Origin: Roseibacillus sp.
GTDB taxonomy: Bacteria; Verrucomicrobiota; Verrucomicrobiia; Verrucomicrobiales; Akkermansiaceae
Direction of reading: 5' to 3'
Length of the DNA stretch: 59,002 nt
NCBI GenBank assembly: GCA_022448985.1
Contig: JAKVCR010000056.1
Coordinates: 1-59,002, forward strand
Part shown: positions 17,009 to 25,630 of the stretch, piece by piece
How positions within the stretch are numbered: position 1 is the first letter of the stretch
How the letters are laid out: each line of letters opens with the position of its first letter
The notes under the pieces: model-generated
Database searches by the model: none
What the model was told of the DNA's origin: nothing
What the model saw: only the letters and a program-made list of their open reading frames with translations
Made by a program: the position numbers and the translations under genes

Positions 17009-17059
17009 TTCAGATCGCAGATCCCAAACTCCCGTCAATTCGAAATCCAAGCTCCCTCC

Positions 17060-18604
17060 CTAGTGGCGGAAGTGGCGATGTCCAGTAAAGACCATCGAGA
17101 GGCCTGCCTCGTTCGCCGCCGCAATGACCTCCTCGTCCCTCACCGATCCGCCCGGTTGAATACAGGCCGTAGCCCCTGCCTTAATGGCCGCTTCCAATCC
17201 ATCCGCAAAAGGGAACATGGCGTCGGAAGCAATGACGCTGCCCTCCAGGGGCAACCCGGCCTCCTCTGCCTTCCAGACCGCAATGCGTGAGGAATCCACC
17301 CGGCTCATCTGTCCTGCTCCGATCCCAATCGTTTTGTCGGTGGAGGCAAACACGATGGCATTTGACTTCACATGCTTGACCACCCGCCAGGCAAAGCGCA
17401 TGGCCTGCAACTCCTCCTTGCTGGGTGGGCGCTCGGTAACGACCTTCTCCTCCAGTTTATCAAGACCCATGGCTGTATGATCGCGGTCCATCACCATCAG
17501 TCCCCCGGGTGCCGAACGCAGGAGGGGTTCCTTTTTCGCCTGCTTGTAAGACTCATGGATCTTCATCAGGCGCAGGTTCTTCTTCTTCTGCAGGATCGCC
17601 CGCGCTTCCGGTTCAAAATCAGGAGCGATAATGACGTCCGTAAAAATCTCACTGATCACCCTCGCGAGACTTTCAGTGAGCGGGCGATTACAGACGATGA
17701 CGCCGCCGAAGGGAGCCTGTCGGTCAGTCTCGAAGGCCTTCTGCCAGGCCACTCGCAGATCCGCGTCATCCTGCCCCACCCCGCAGGGATTGGTGTGCTT
17801 CAGGATTGCCACCGTCGGTCGCCGGAAATCGAGAATGAGATCGGCAGCCGCTTCGATGTCCAGGATATTGGTATAGCTGAGTTCCTTCCCCTGCAGTTTG
17901 GTGAAGTAGTCACCAAACGAACCGTAGAGCCGGGCCTTTTGGTGTGGATTGTCCCCATAGCGCAATTCCCGCTCCAAGGACAGAGTGGTCGAGAAGCATG
18001 CGGCGGTACTTTCGTCGCACTTACCAAGATAGTTGGCGATCGCCGTGTCATAATCCGCCGTGCGCTTGAATACCTTGAGCGCCAATTCCTCCCGTAAGCG
18101 AAGGCTGGTGTCGCCTTCGTGGCTCCGCATCTCCTCAAGCACCCGTTCATAATCCTCCGGATCGGCCACCACCGTCACGGAGGCGGAATTCTTGGCCGCG
18201 CTCCGCAGCATGGAAGGCCCCCCGATGTCGATATTCTCAATGGCTTCCGCGATGGTGACCCCCTCCCTGGCAACAGTCTCCTCAAATGGATAGAGATTAA
18301 CTACCACCAGATCAATCGGCTCGATCCCGTTCTCCTTAGCCTGACGCACATGCTCCTCGGAGTCTCGCTTGTGTAGAAGACCCCCATGCACCTTGGGATG
18401 CAGGGTCTTGACCCGCCCCTCGAATAACTCCGGCGCCTCGGTGTATTCAGAGACATCAATTACGGGTAACTCCGCTTCACGCAGGGTCCTCGCAGTTCCT
18501 CCGGTCGAGAGCAACTCCACCTGAAACTCCTCATGCAGGATTCGGGCAAAGTCGACCAGACCCGCCTTGTCCGAGACCGAAAGTAACGCTCGTTGGATTG
18601 CCAT
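17060..18604 (-). CDS. purH: bifunctional AICAR formyltransferase / IMP cyclohydrolase
   Basis: It performs the last two steps of de novo IMP synthesis. The 514-residue protein has the N-terminal MGS-like cyclohydrolase domain ([15 protein letters not shown] at 6-20, [15 protein letters not shown]) and a C-terminal AICARFT domain with [12 protein letters not shown] and [21 protein letters not shown]. Length matches the family. The gene has its own predicted promoter eight bases upstream of the ATG. On the same strand, the LprI-like gene starts further upstream at 19425 and ends at 18694, 89 bases before this promoter-start region. Confidence 0.97.
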   Translation of the reverse strand: MAIQRALLSVSDKAGLVDFARILHEEFQVELLSTGGTARTLREAELPVIDVSEYTEAPELFEGRVKTLHPKVHGGLLHKRDSEEHVRQAKENGIEPIDLVVVNLYPFEETVAREGVTIAEAIENIDIGGPSMLRSAAKNSASVTVVADPEDYERVLEEMRSHEGDTSLRLREELALKVFKRTADYDTAIANYLGKCDESTAACFSTTLSLERELRYGDNPHQKARLYGSFGDYFTKLQGKELSYTNILDIEAAADLILDFRRPTVAILKHTNPCGVGQDDADLRVAWQKAFETDRQAPFGGVIVCNRPLTESLARVISEIFTDVIIAPDFEPEARAILQKKKNLRLMKIHESYKQAKKEPLLRSAPGGLMVMDRDHTAMGLDKLEEKVVTERPPSKEELQAMRFAWRVVKHVKSNAIVFASTDKTIGIGAGQMSRVDSSRIAVWKAEEAGLPLEGSVIASDAMFPFADGLEAAIKAGATACIQPGGSVRDEEVIAAANEAGLSMVFTGHRHFRH

Positions 18605-18612
18605 TCGCCCGG

Positions 18613-18641
18613 TCCCTAGCCCTCCACCCCAGTCACCGCAA
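18613..18641 (-). promoter_or_regulatory. putative promoter of purH, near-leaderless
   Basis: On the minus strand TTGCGG (18641-18636), a 17-base spacer and TAGGGA (18618-18613) are followed after eight bases by the purH ATG at 18604. No Shine-Dalgarno fits in the predicted leader of one to two bases. Confidence 0.5.
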
Positions 18642-18693
18642 GCGGATTATCCGGCTTCTTCAGGCTTGACGCGGCCCGGGGACTCCTCCGCCC

Positions 18694-19425
18694 CTATTCT
18701 TCCACGGTTCCGTCCCCTGGGACAGCTTTGAGCAATTCCGCCAAGTCCTTTGCATTGAGCTTCCTCACCCGGAGGTAATGCCCTTCAAAATAAGCACTCA
18801 GCCCGTGAAAGAACCCCGTATTCTCCCCGATGACCTCAATTCGCCCATCCCATCCACGGTTATTGAGAAAGGTCAGCCACATCGGCGCCTCGTCCGGTGA
18901 ATACCTGGTCGAAAACCAGGCCATTGCTCCGTTCACCTCGGCCTGACCCCCGCAAACCCCGTTGTGGAAATTGGGTCCCCTCGCCACTTCGAGACTGAAA
19001 TGCAGCTTCCCGGCCCTCTTGGCGATCCGCAAAATGCCCCCGTAACCATCCAGGTAGACTCCATCCCACCGCCCGGGTTTACCGCGTGGGGGAGGGGCAC
19101 CTATACCCTTCCACGCTTTCAGGAAAGCAATGCGACTTGCCGTCATCTGGGCTGCGCTCATCCAGTATTCCGGATCATTCTCCGGATTCTTCTGCAGTCT
19201 TTTCGAGTCCCAGGCCGACATGTAGTCACGGTGATCGATCCATTTCCGCTGGTCTTCCTGCACCCTGGCAAAGGCACGCTCCGGCAGACTCTTCTTCAAG
19301 TCCTGGTAGGTCGCGTTAAGCACCTTGTCCTGTGCCGCAAACTCTGCCCTGGCCCTGTCCAGATCCTCACCCTGTGCCAGACACATCGACACGAATCCAA
19401 GAGTTGCTGTCAGAAACACTTTCAT
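18694..19425 (-). CDS. secreted protein with LprI-like (DUF1311) domain
   Basis: About 243 residues from the ATG at 19425. A signal peptide (KVFLTATLGFVSMCLAQG) precedes an LprI/DUF1311-type segment: LDRARAEFAAQDKVLNATY, then RVQEDQRKWIDHRD with the typical tryptophan after a run of helices. The C-terminal half (from about residue 120) is a beta-rich region with GRWDGVYLDGYGGILRIAKR and a possible glycan-sensing fold; I do not recognise it. LprI-type proteins include lysozyme inhibitors, so a periplasmic or surface role is likely, but unproved. A TTG at 19443 would add six residues. It lies between purH and the methyltransferase gene, all on the minus strand, with no evident functional link. 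Confidence 0.7.
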   Translation of the reverse strand: MKVFLTATLGFVSMCLAQGEDLDRARAEFAAQDKVLNATYQDLKKSLPERAFARVQEDQRKWIDHRDYMSAWDSKRLQKNPENDPEYWMSAAQMTASRIAFLKAWKGIGAPPPRGKPGRWDGVYLDGYGGILRIAKRAGKLHFSLEVARGPNFHNGVCGGQAEVNGAMAWFSTRYSPDEAPMWLTFLNNRGWDGRIEVIGENTGFFHGLSAYFEGHYLRVRKLNAKDLAELLKAVPGDGTVEE

Positions 19426-19430
19426 AACGC

Positions 19431-19459
19431 CATTCAAGCCCAATTCGTCCCCTCGTCAA
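19431..19459 (-). promoter_or_regulatory. putative promoter of the LprI-like gene
   Basis: On the minus strand TTGACG (19459-19454), a 17-base spacer and TGAATG (19436-19431) end five bases before the ATG at 19425. The -35 is good; the -10 is weak. Confidence 0.3.
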
Positions 19460-19486
19460 CCCGCCCCCACCCTCCCTGTTTATTTC

Positions 19487-20236
19487 TCACGATTCACATA
19501 CCACGAGCCAATCCCATGGTCGCGCACCTTCCAGCCACCGGGGAGGATTCTCGATTTCCTCCGACCATGGATACTCCACTCTCCGGATCCTGCGCACGCG
19601 CAGATCCTGTTCCCCAAGGAACCCGATCAATTCTTCCCGCATCCAGTACTTGGTGGACACCCCACCCACTCGCACGATTCCGTCGGAGAAGGAGAGGACT
19701 TCGGACGCCAGCAACCGTTCGGCCTCAACCGCACTCAGGCCTTCCGGGAACCCTGAGCGCTCCCGGATGTTCCGCAGCGTATGGTAGACGTGAAATACGG
19801 ATTCAAAGGCCGGCACCACGATGACCGCTACCCCTGATTTCAGCAACGCCGAGCGCAGGGAGCGTAACATCCCGAGCCGCTTGCCCTGATCCGGATCGAT
19901 CAGGGCATTGATACAGCAGACTACCTCTACCTTGAAGGGCAACTTCCTCCCCCGGCTCAGATCGTGGCAGGCATAGCTGACCTTTCTGCTCCGACATCGC
20001 TGCCGGGCTCGCTCCAGTAACTGCGGGGCATAGTCAACCGCGATCACATTCCCGAAGTGCCGGGTGAGCAAGGGGAGCAGGCTGCCCGGCCCACAACCAA
20101 GATCCGCGACCTGGATTCCCGGTCCTCCCAGCGCTGACAATTCCTCGCTCAGGGCTCCCGCCCGGTCCTCCCGGGCAATTTCTAACAGATCCTCTTGATA
20201 GCAATCCGCCAGCGAGTCCCAATAGTTGCGATCCAC
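19487..20236 (-). CDS. class I SAM-dependent methyltransferase of unknown substrate
   Basis: A 249-residue cytoplasmic protein with a Rossmann methyltransferase core. Motif I is VADLGCGPGSLLPLL (about 43-57). It is followed by GNVIAVDYAPQLLERARQRC, with the acidic residue after strand 2, and VVCCINALIDPD as motif IV. No N- or C-terminal signature points to a substrate; small-molecule or rRNA/tRNA substrates are all possible. It starts with GTG at 20236. The gene is transcribed divergently from tgt. Confidence 0.75.
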   Translation of the reverse strand: MDRNYWDSLADCYQEDLLEIAREDRAGALSEELSALGGPGIQVADLGCGPGSLLPLLTRHFGNVIAVDYAPQLLERARQRCRSRKVSYACHDLSRGRKLPFKVEVVCCINALIDPDQGKRLGMLRSLRSALLKSGVAVIVVPAFESVFHVYHTLRNIRERSGFPEGLSAVEAERLLASEVLSFSDGIVRVGGVSTKYWMREELIGFLGEQDLRVRRIRRVEYPWSEEIENPPRWLEGARPWDWLVVCES

Positions 20237-20341
20237 ACCGTATCAAAGTGCAAAAGTCCCGGCGAGACGACCAAGAACTCACCTGCGGAGGATAACATCC
20301 CATCACAATCAGTTTTTCGTGCGTGGTCTCTCCACGGGAAC

Positions 20342-21562
20342 GTGATAACTGAAGGCACCCCTCTCCTGACCAAACCAGTGTTCGAGCTTCTCGCTAACGA
20401 TGCCACCACCAGGGCCCGCCGCGGTCGACTCATCACCGCCCACGGCACGATCGAGACCCCGGTCTTCATGCCGGTAGGCACCCAGGGCGCGGTGAAAACC
20501 CTGCATCCCGATGAGCTACGCCTTCTCGATGCTGAGATCATTCTTGGAAACACCTACCACCTCTGGCTCCGCCCGGGGGAGGAAACCATCCGTGAACTCG
20601 GTGGACTGCACCGTTTCACTTCCTGGGATCGGCCCATCCTCACCGACTCGGGAGGATTCCAAGTCTGGTCCCTCGCCAAAACCCGCAGCATTAGCGAGGA
20701 AGGGGTTCACTTCCAGAACCACCTCGACGGCTCCCCGGCTCTCCTCACTCCTGAAAAGAGCATGGAGATCCAAGCCTCCCTTGGTTCGGACATCGCGATG
20801 GTCTTTGATGAATGTCCACCCCACCCCTGCGAACGGAGCTATGCCGAGCAATCAACCGCTCTCACCACCCGCTGGGCCGAACGTTGTAAACGATGGCACG
20901 GAGAGCATTCCTCCCTTCATTTTCCCTCCCCTTCCGGGCACGGTGACCTGAATACTCCAGCTCCGACCTCCGAAGTCCCGCCCAGGCGCCAGCTTTGCTT
21001 TGGAATTGTCCAAGGCTCAACCTATGCCGACCTGCGGGAATTATCGGCCCGCGCCCTTCATGCCCTCGACTTTGACGGCTATGCCATCGGCGGCGTCTCG
21101 GTGGGGGAACCGGAAGAGGAGATGTTTCGGGCCATCGATCACAGCGAACCATTCCTCCCTGCCGACAAACCCCGTTACGCCATGGGCCTGGGCACTCCTC
21201 CCCAGATGCTGGAGATGATCGCCCGGGGGATCGACATGTTCGATTGCGTGCACCCCACCCGCTCTGCCCGCCATGGCCTGGCCTTCACCCCCGATGGCCC
21301 CATCCACATCAAGAACGCCTGCTTCGAGCGCGACCAGGCCCCTCTGACCGAGGATTGCCACCCTCATCTGGCGAACTTCTCCCGTGCCTACCTTCGCCAT
21401 CTCTTCAAGGCAGGAGAAATGCTGGCTTTGCGATTGCTTTCTTTTCACAATCTTGATTTCTACCTTCGCCTAATGCGCGGTGCGCGGGAGGCTATCATCG
21501 CCGGGACCTTCGGAGATTACCAGTCCGCCTTCTGCGAACGCTACAACCACCAGACCAAATGA
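20342..21562 (+). CDS. tgt: queuine/preQ1 tRNA-guanine transglycosylase with altered zinc site
   Basis: It exchanges guanine-34 of GUN-anticodon tRNAs for preQ1 on the path to queuosine. From the GTG at 20342 it has 406 residues. The general acid/base aspartate is Asp102 (LTDSGGFQVWSL) and the nucleophile Asp301 (FDCVHPTRSARHG); the GGVSVGEPEEEM binding loop is present. Two oddities stand out: an insertion of about 20 residues near 187-216, and a zinc site that reads EDCHPHLANFSRAYL instead of the usual C-x-C-x2-C before NFSRAYL. Aligned positions give Asp338, His340 and Leu343, while His369 is kept. The frame is open to 20195, but the GTG fits the family N-terminus (LLANDATTRARRGRL). yajC overlaps its stop by four bases. 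Confidence 0.92.
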   Translation: MITEGTPLLTKPVFELLANDATTRARRGRLITAHGTIETPVFMPVGTQGAVKTLHPDELRLLDAEIILGNTYHLWLRPGEETIRELGGLHRFTSWDRPILTDSGGFQVWSLAKTRSISEEGVHFQNHLDGSPALLTPEKSMEIQASLGSDIAMVFDECPPHPCERSYAEQSTALTTRWAERCKRWHGEHSSLHFPSPSGHGDLNTPAPTSEVPPRRQLCFGIVQGSTYADLRELSARALHALDFDGYAIGGVSVGEPEEEMFRAIDHSEPFLPADKPRYAMGLGTPPQMLEMIARGIDMFDCVHPTRSARHGLAFTPDGPIHIKNACFERDQAPLTEDCHPHLANFSRAYLRHLFKAGEMLALRLLSFHNLDFYLRLMRGAREAIIAGTFGDYQSAFCERYNHQTK

Positions 21563-21945
21563 AGTTTTATTCCATAATCGCTGCCGACCCTCCACCGGCA
21601 ACAGATGGCCCCGCGAAGAATCCGATGGGGGGAACGTGGGTCATGCTCATCCTGATGTTCGTGATCATGTACTTTCTCCTGATCCGTCCCCAGTCCAAGG
21701 CGAGGAAGGAACAGGCTGCCCGGGTAGCGGCCCTTGAGAAGGGCAATAAGGTCATCACCATCGGTGGCCTCCACGGCACCGTCCATCACATCTCCAAGAC
21801 CACTGTAACCGTGAAACTTTCCGAGGGCGTATTTGTTCCTTTTGAGAAGGATGCCATCCGCTCCGTCACCAAGGTTGGCCAGGGGAAAAAGAAGGACCCG
21901 CAGGAAGAGACCGAGGAAGAGGAGAACACTGCCGACCAGGAGTAG
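21559..21945 (+). CDS. yajC: preprotein translocase subunit YajC
   Basis: A 128-residue inner-membrane accessory of the Sec translocon that associates with SecD and SecF. A short polar N-terminus precedes one transmembrane helix (WVMLILMFVIMYFLLIRPQ). The family motif RPQSKARKEQ and an SH3-like cytosolic segment (LEKGNKVITIGGLHGTV) follow. The tail is highly acidic (EETEEEENTADQE). Its ATG overlaps the tgt TGA as ATGA, so it is coupled to tgt; a tgt-yajC-secDF order is widespread in bacteria. The SecD-like lipoprotein gene follows after 24 bases. Confidence 0.95.
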   Translation: MKFYSIIAADPPPATDGPAKNPMGGTWVMLILMFVIMYFLLIRPQSKARKEQAARVAALEKGNKVITIGGLHGTVHHISKTTVTVKLSEGVFVPFEKDAIRSVTKVGQGKKKDPQEETEEEENTADQE

Positions 21946-21969
21946 TCGTGTTCGCTCGCTCCCTGATCA

Positions 21970-22737
21970 ATGCGCATTTTCGACCTACTTGCCGTTGCTC
22001 TCCTCGCCTGTGCCTGTCTGTCTTTCACAGGTTGCAAGACAAGGGATAAGCCAAACTTCGAGGCCGAGCTCTCCCTTCCCCCGGATAATCCCAGCCTCTC
22101 CGAGACGAGGCTGGCAACCGAGTTGAAGGCACGCGCCGAGGCCCTTGAGATGGCGCTCGAGGTGGAGCCCGGTGAAAATGCCGACGGGCGCCTCACGGTG
22201 CAGTTCCGCGCTGAATCCAAGACAGACGCACTGACCAAGCTCGATGCCCTCTGCGAGAGTGGCAGGATCAGTATCCGGGCCATACACGGCCGCAGCGCCT
22301 ACCTCACTGACGTCATTCGCAAGGACCCCTCCCAGTTCCCCCCCGACCATGAAATTCTCACTCATGAGATCGAGGCGGGCGACTTCCGGAAAAGTGAAAA
22401 ACTGGCCGTTGCCCGCGCCGAGATCCTCAACAACAGCCACGTCAAGGGTGCCAAGGCGACCCGCGGAAAGGAGAACATGGTTCATATCTCATTGACTACC
22501 AATGGGGGGGCTCGGATTCGGGCCGCCACCGAAAAAATGCGAAAAGGCCGCTCCCGGCTTGCCATCATCTACGATGAACGGATTATCAGCGCCCCGGTCG
22601 TGACCCAGGAATTGTCGGCCGAGGTGACCCTTGAGGGATTCAGTTCCCCTGAGGAAGCCCAGGCCCTCGCCCCCTCCCTCAACAAACCCCTCTCCGCCAA
22701 ACTCCTGATCGAATCCCTTATACCGCTTGCACGATAG
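21970..22737 (+). CDS. lipoprotein paralogous to the SecD P1-head domain
   Basis: A 255-residue predicted lipoprotein: the signal MRIFDLLAVALLACACLSFTGC places the lipidated cysteine at 22. Residues about 155-250 align without large gaps to the P1-head region of the SecDF encoded next door. Shared blocks include HVK, GG near LTTNGG/LSNSGG, MRKG, LAI, SAPVV, EG and PL. The rest (30-150) resembles a P1-base-like alpha/beta ferredoxin arrangement (GRLTVQFRAESKTDALTKL), but this is less sure. No other transmembrane segment is present. Position between yajC and secDF, in the same direction with short gaps, makes a role in late Sec translocation likely. The P1 head of SecDF moves to pull substrates out of the channel, so a separate lipid-anchored copy may be an extra substrate handler or a regulator of SecDF. 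I know of no described counterpart. Confidence 0.78.
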   Translation: MRIFDLLAVALLACACLSFTGCKTRDKPNFEAELSLPPDNPSLSETRLATELKARAEALEMALEVEPGENADGRLTVQFRAESKTDALTKLDALCESGRISIRAIHGRSAYLTDVIRKDPSQFPPDHEILTHEIEAGDFRKSEKLAVARAEILNNSHVKGAKATRGKENMVHISLTTNGGARIRAATEKMRKGRSRLAIIYDERIISAPVVTQELSAEVTLEGFSSPEEAQALAPSLNKPLSAKLLIESLIPLAR

Positions 22738-22777
22738 GCCCAGAAGCCTTAGCGGTCCCCACCTCTTAAGCCACCAA

Positions 22778-25513
22778 ATGCAACCCACGATCGTTTTCAT
22801 CTCCGGCCTGGTCATCCTCGCCCTCCTCTTCTGGTATCTTGCCAGTGACGATATCAGCCGCAAGCGCAAGGTCGGCACCGTCCTCATTGCAGGGATCATC
22901 CTGCTCTGCATCTGGTCCCTCGCCCCACGTAGCGAAGACTCCGAATTCCGTGCCGGCGACCTGACCGAACTCTCCGACGGCACCGGCTACGTGCTTACTG
23001 TCGAGGTCATTCCCGCCACCGACAAAAAGGGTGAGGAAATCGAGATGAAGCAGGAAACTATCGATGCCAGATTACGCACCCTGCAGGAGCGCCTGGAGAT
23101 CGACGGGCGGGGTGGGACTTATACTTTCAGCCTGCCCAATACCATTACCATCCGCATGCCTGGATTCTCCAAGGCAGAGGCAGAAGAGGTCCAAACGATG
23201 GTCGGCGCCAAAACCCCGGTCGGCTCACTCAATCCTGGAATCGACCTGGCGGGAGGAGCTTCCTTCACCCTGCAGGTCCAGCCCAAGGTCGATGAGGAGG
23301 GCGGAGAAACAATCGCGGTGACGTCCGATGCCATCCAGCAGGCCATCAAGACTCTCCAGGGGCGTCTCAATCCCGATGGCACCAAGGACATGCTTATCCA
23401 GCCCCAGGGTGAAGACATGATTATTATCGAGATGCCTGGCGTCTCCGAGGAAGAAGCCACCTGGGTCCGGAAAATCATCCAGAAACAGTCCGTCCTCGAA
23501 CTGCGTGCCGTCCATCCCAATAATGTCAGTCTGGCCCCCCAGGTTGCTGCGAAGGAGACGGTGGTGCCGGGGTACAAACTCTACGCTCATGCCTACACCA
23601 ATGACCGGACCGGGGAACCGATCACTGAGCAGCTCCTCCTTGAGAAACGCAACAAAATCGAGGGCAAGCACGTCAAGAAGGCCTTTCCCGACCAGGGATC
23701 GACTGGTGTGGTCCGGGTCGAATTGAGCAATAGCGGGGGCAAGCTGATGCGGAATCTGACTGCTCCCATGCGCAAGGGGAGCGACCAGCTCGCCATCGTC
23801 CTTGATGGAAAAGTCAATAGTGCGCCCGTGGTTCAGGCCACTCTCTCCTCGATCTTCGTCATTGAAGGGTTAGGGGATGCGGAAGAGTGCCGGGATCTCT
23901 CCGCCACTCTCATGAACCCGCTTGAGAACCCCCTCAAGATCCTGAAGGAATCAACGGTCACTGCACGCCTCGGGGCAGCCACGGTCAGCCAGGGAATCTA
24001 CGCGGGCATTGCCGGCCTCGCGCTTACTCTCGTCTTCCTGATCATCTACTATCGTATCGCAGGGCTGATTGCGCTCATTGGTCTTTCTGTGAACGTCCTC
24101 ATTCTTTTCGGGGCGATGGCCATGTTTGAGTTCACCTTCACCCTGCCGGGGATCGCAGGCATCATTCTCACCATCGGGGTAGCCGTGGATGCCAATGTCC
24201 TCATCTACGAGCGCCTGCGGGAGGAATTAAAGGAGGGGAAATCAATAGGAGCGGCGATCCAGGCTGCCTACGAGAAGGCCTTCACCGCTATCTTCGACGC
24301 CAATATCACTACTCTCATCACTGCCATTATCCTCTTCTGGCGCGCCTCGGGCACGGTCAAGGGATTCGCGATCACCCTGACCATCGGGATCCTGGCCTCC
24401 ATGTTCGCCGCCCTGGTCGTTACCCGCGTAGTATTCTGGTGGACCGCACGCAGCCCGGACAAGGGCGTTCGCAAACTCAGGTTTCTGAATATGGTTCCCA
24501 GCAGGACCATCAACTTCATGGGCCTGCGTAAGGCGGCCTTCGTAATGTCCGTGGCCGGTCTCGCCGGCAGTCTTCTCCTGGTCGGCCTCAAGCGTGAAAA
24601 CGCCCTCGGCATCGACTTCGCAGGTGGTGCCCTGATCCAGTTCCAGACCCAGCAGGACAGGGTCCCTGAATCGGAAGCCACCGCCGCCCTCGGAGACCTC
24701 GACCTCAAGAAAGCTCCCATCATTCAAAATGAAACTCTCCCTGCTCCTGACAGTTCAGAAATTCTTTCAATCCGCTGCGCGGACGAGGACGCCGAAAAGA
24801 TCGTGAATACCCTGAGGGATAAAATCGATATTCTCAGCCTCAAGGCAGATCCCGGGGTCCTGAATCCCGCTCCCGACACCGGCGAAGGTGGCGCCCCGGA
24901 AGAACCATGGAAGTATGATTCCTCCCGGGATACCGTCGAAGCCAGTCTCGGAGCAGACTTCCTTGTTAATTCCCTCATCGCCCTCGGAATTGGCCTCGTG
25001 GGTATTCTCATCTACATCACCGTCCGCTTCGAATTCTCCTTTGCAGTGGGCGCATTTGCCGCCCTCTTTCACGATGTCCTCATCTGTATCGGCATCGTGG
25101 TCCTGGCCGGGCAGGAACTCTCCCTTATCCATGTGGGAGCCTTTCTTACCATTGCAGGATATTCCATCAACGATACCATCGTGGTCTTTGACCGGATCCG
25201 GGAAACGCTCCGCATGAAGCGTGGTGAGGTGGAGAGCGTCATGAACCTCGCCATTAATGCGACCTTGTCCCGGACCATCCTGACCTCCCTGACCACATTC
25301 ATGGCAGTCCTGGTTCTCTTCATCTTTGGAGGGGCCGCCCTCAAGGCCTTCTCATTCGCCATCATGATCGGTGTTGTGGTGGGAACCTATTCTTCCATCT
25401 TCGTCGCCTCGCCCATCGTCCTTATCTGGAGCCGCATGCGGGGGACCAACCTCCGCCGCGAACTTCTCGACGCCAACCTCGAAGCCCAGGTCAACCCGGC
25501 GCGGGGGGGGTAA
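22778..25513 (+). CDS. secDF: protein translocase SecDF, single-chain fusion
   Basis: A fused SecD-SecF protein of about 911 residues that uses the proton gradient to complete secretion through SecYEG. The order is: N-terminal transmembrane helix (TIVFISGLVILALLFWYL), large P1 periplasmic domain with GSLNPGIDLAGGASFTLQV, the P1 head (HVKK to NPLENPL), then TM2-6 with IGVAVDANVLIYERLREEL. The SecF half follows from about residue 585 with GIDFAGGALIQFQ and AGYSINDTIVVFDRIRE. The conserved aspartates of both halves are present (VDANVLIYER, NDTIVVFDR). I used the ATG at 22778; the frame is open to a TTG at 22727 that overlaps the lipoprotein gene. Fused SecDF is usual in Bacteroidota, Bacillota and PVC bacteria. 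Confidence 0.97.
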   Translation: MQPTIVFISGLVILALLFWYLASDDISRKRKVGTVLIAGIILLCIWSLAPRSEDSEFRAGDLTELSDGTGYVLTVEVIPATDKKGEEIEMKQETIDARLRTLQERLEIDGRGGTYTFSLPNTITIRMPGFSKAEAEEVQTMVGAKTPVGSLNPGIDLAGGASFTLQVQPKVDEEGGETIAVTSDAIQQAIKTLQGRLNPDGTKDMLIQPQGEDMIIIEMPGVSEEEATWVRKIIQKQSVLELRAVHPNNVSLAPQVAAKETVVPGYKLYAHAYTNDRTGEPITEQLLLEKRNKIEGKHVKKAFPDQGSTGVVRVELSNSGGKLMRNLTAPMRKGSDQLAIVLDGKVNSAPVVQATLSSIFVIEGLGDAEECRDLSATLMNPLENPLKILKESTVTARLGAATVSQGIYAGIAGLALTLVFLIIYYRIAGLIALIGLSVNVLILFGAMAMFEFTFTLPGIAGIILTIGVAVDANVLIYERLREELKEGKSIGAAIQAAYEKAFTAIFDANITTLITAIILFWRASGTVKGFAITLTIGILASMFAALVVTRVVFWWTARSPDKGVRKLRFLNMVPSRTINFMGLRKAAFVMSVAGLAGSLLLVGLKRENALGIDFAGGALIQFQTQQDRVPESEATAALGDLDLKKAPIIQNETLPAPDSSEILSIRCADEDAEKIVNTLRDKIDILSLKADPGVLNPAPDTGEGGAPEEPWKYDSSRDTVEASLGADFLVNSLIALGIGLVGILIYITVRFEFSFAVGAFAALFHDVLICIGIVVLAGQELSLIHVGAFLTIAGYSINDTIVVFDRIRETLRMKRGEVESVMNLAINATLSRTILTSLTTFMAVLVLFIFGGAALKAFSFAIMIGVVVGTYSSIFVASPIVLIWSRMRGTNLRRELLDANLEAQVNPARGG

Positions 25514-25630
25514 TCCGACAGGAAACCGTGGAAAGGGTAGCCACGCTCCCGCGGGCTATCCCATCGGTCGGTGTTATCCAAATCTCTGGAAAATCCCGTC
25601 CAACCTGCTACCTTCGGAAGCCTCCCGAAG

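Noticed and set aside
17009-17059. TTGACG in the purH-pdxJ gap as a pdxJ promoter
   Set aside because: The position 17 bases downstream reads ATCTGA, not a credible -10; read-through from purH is simpler.
20195-20341. Upstream ATG for tgt adding 49 residues
   Set aside because: It would overlap the divergent methyltransferase start, and the extension has no Tgt homology.
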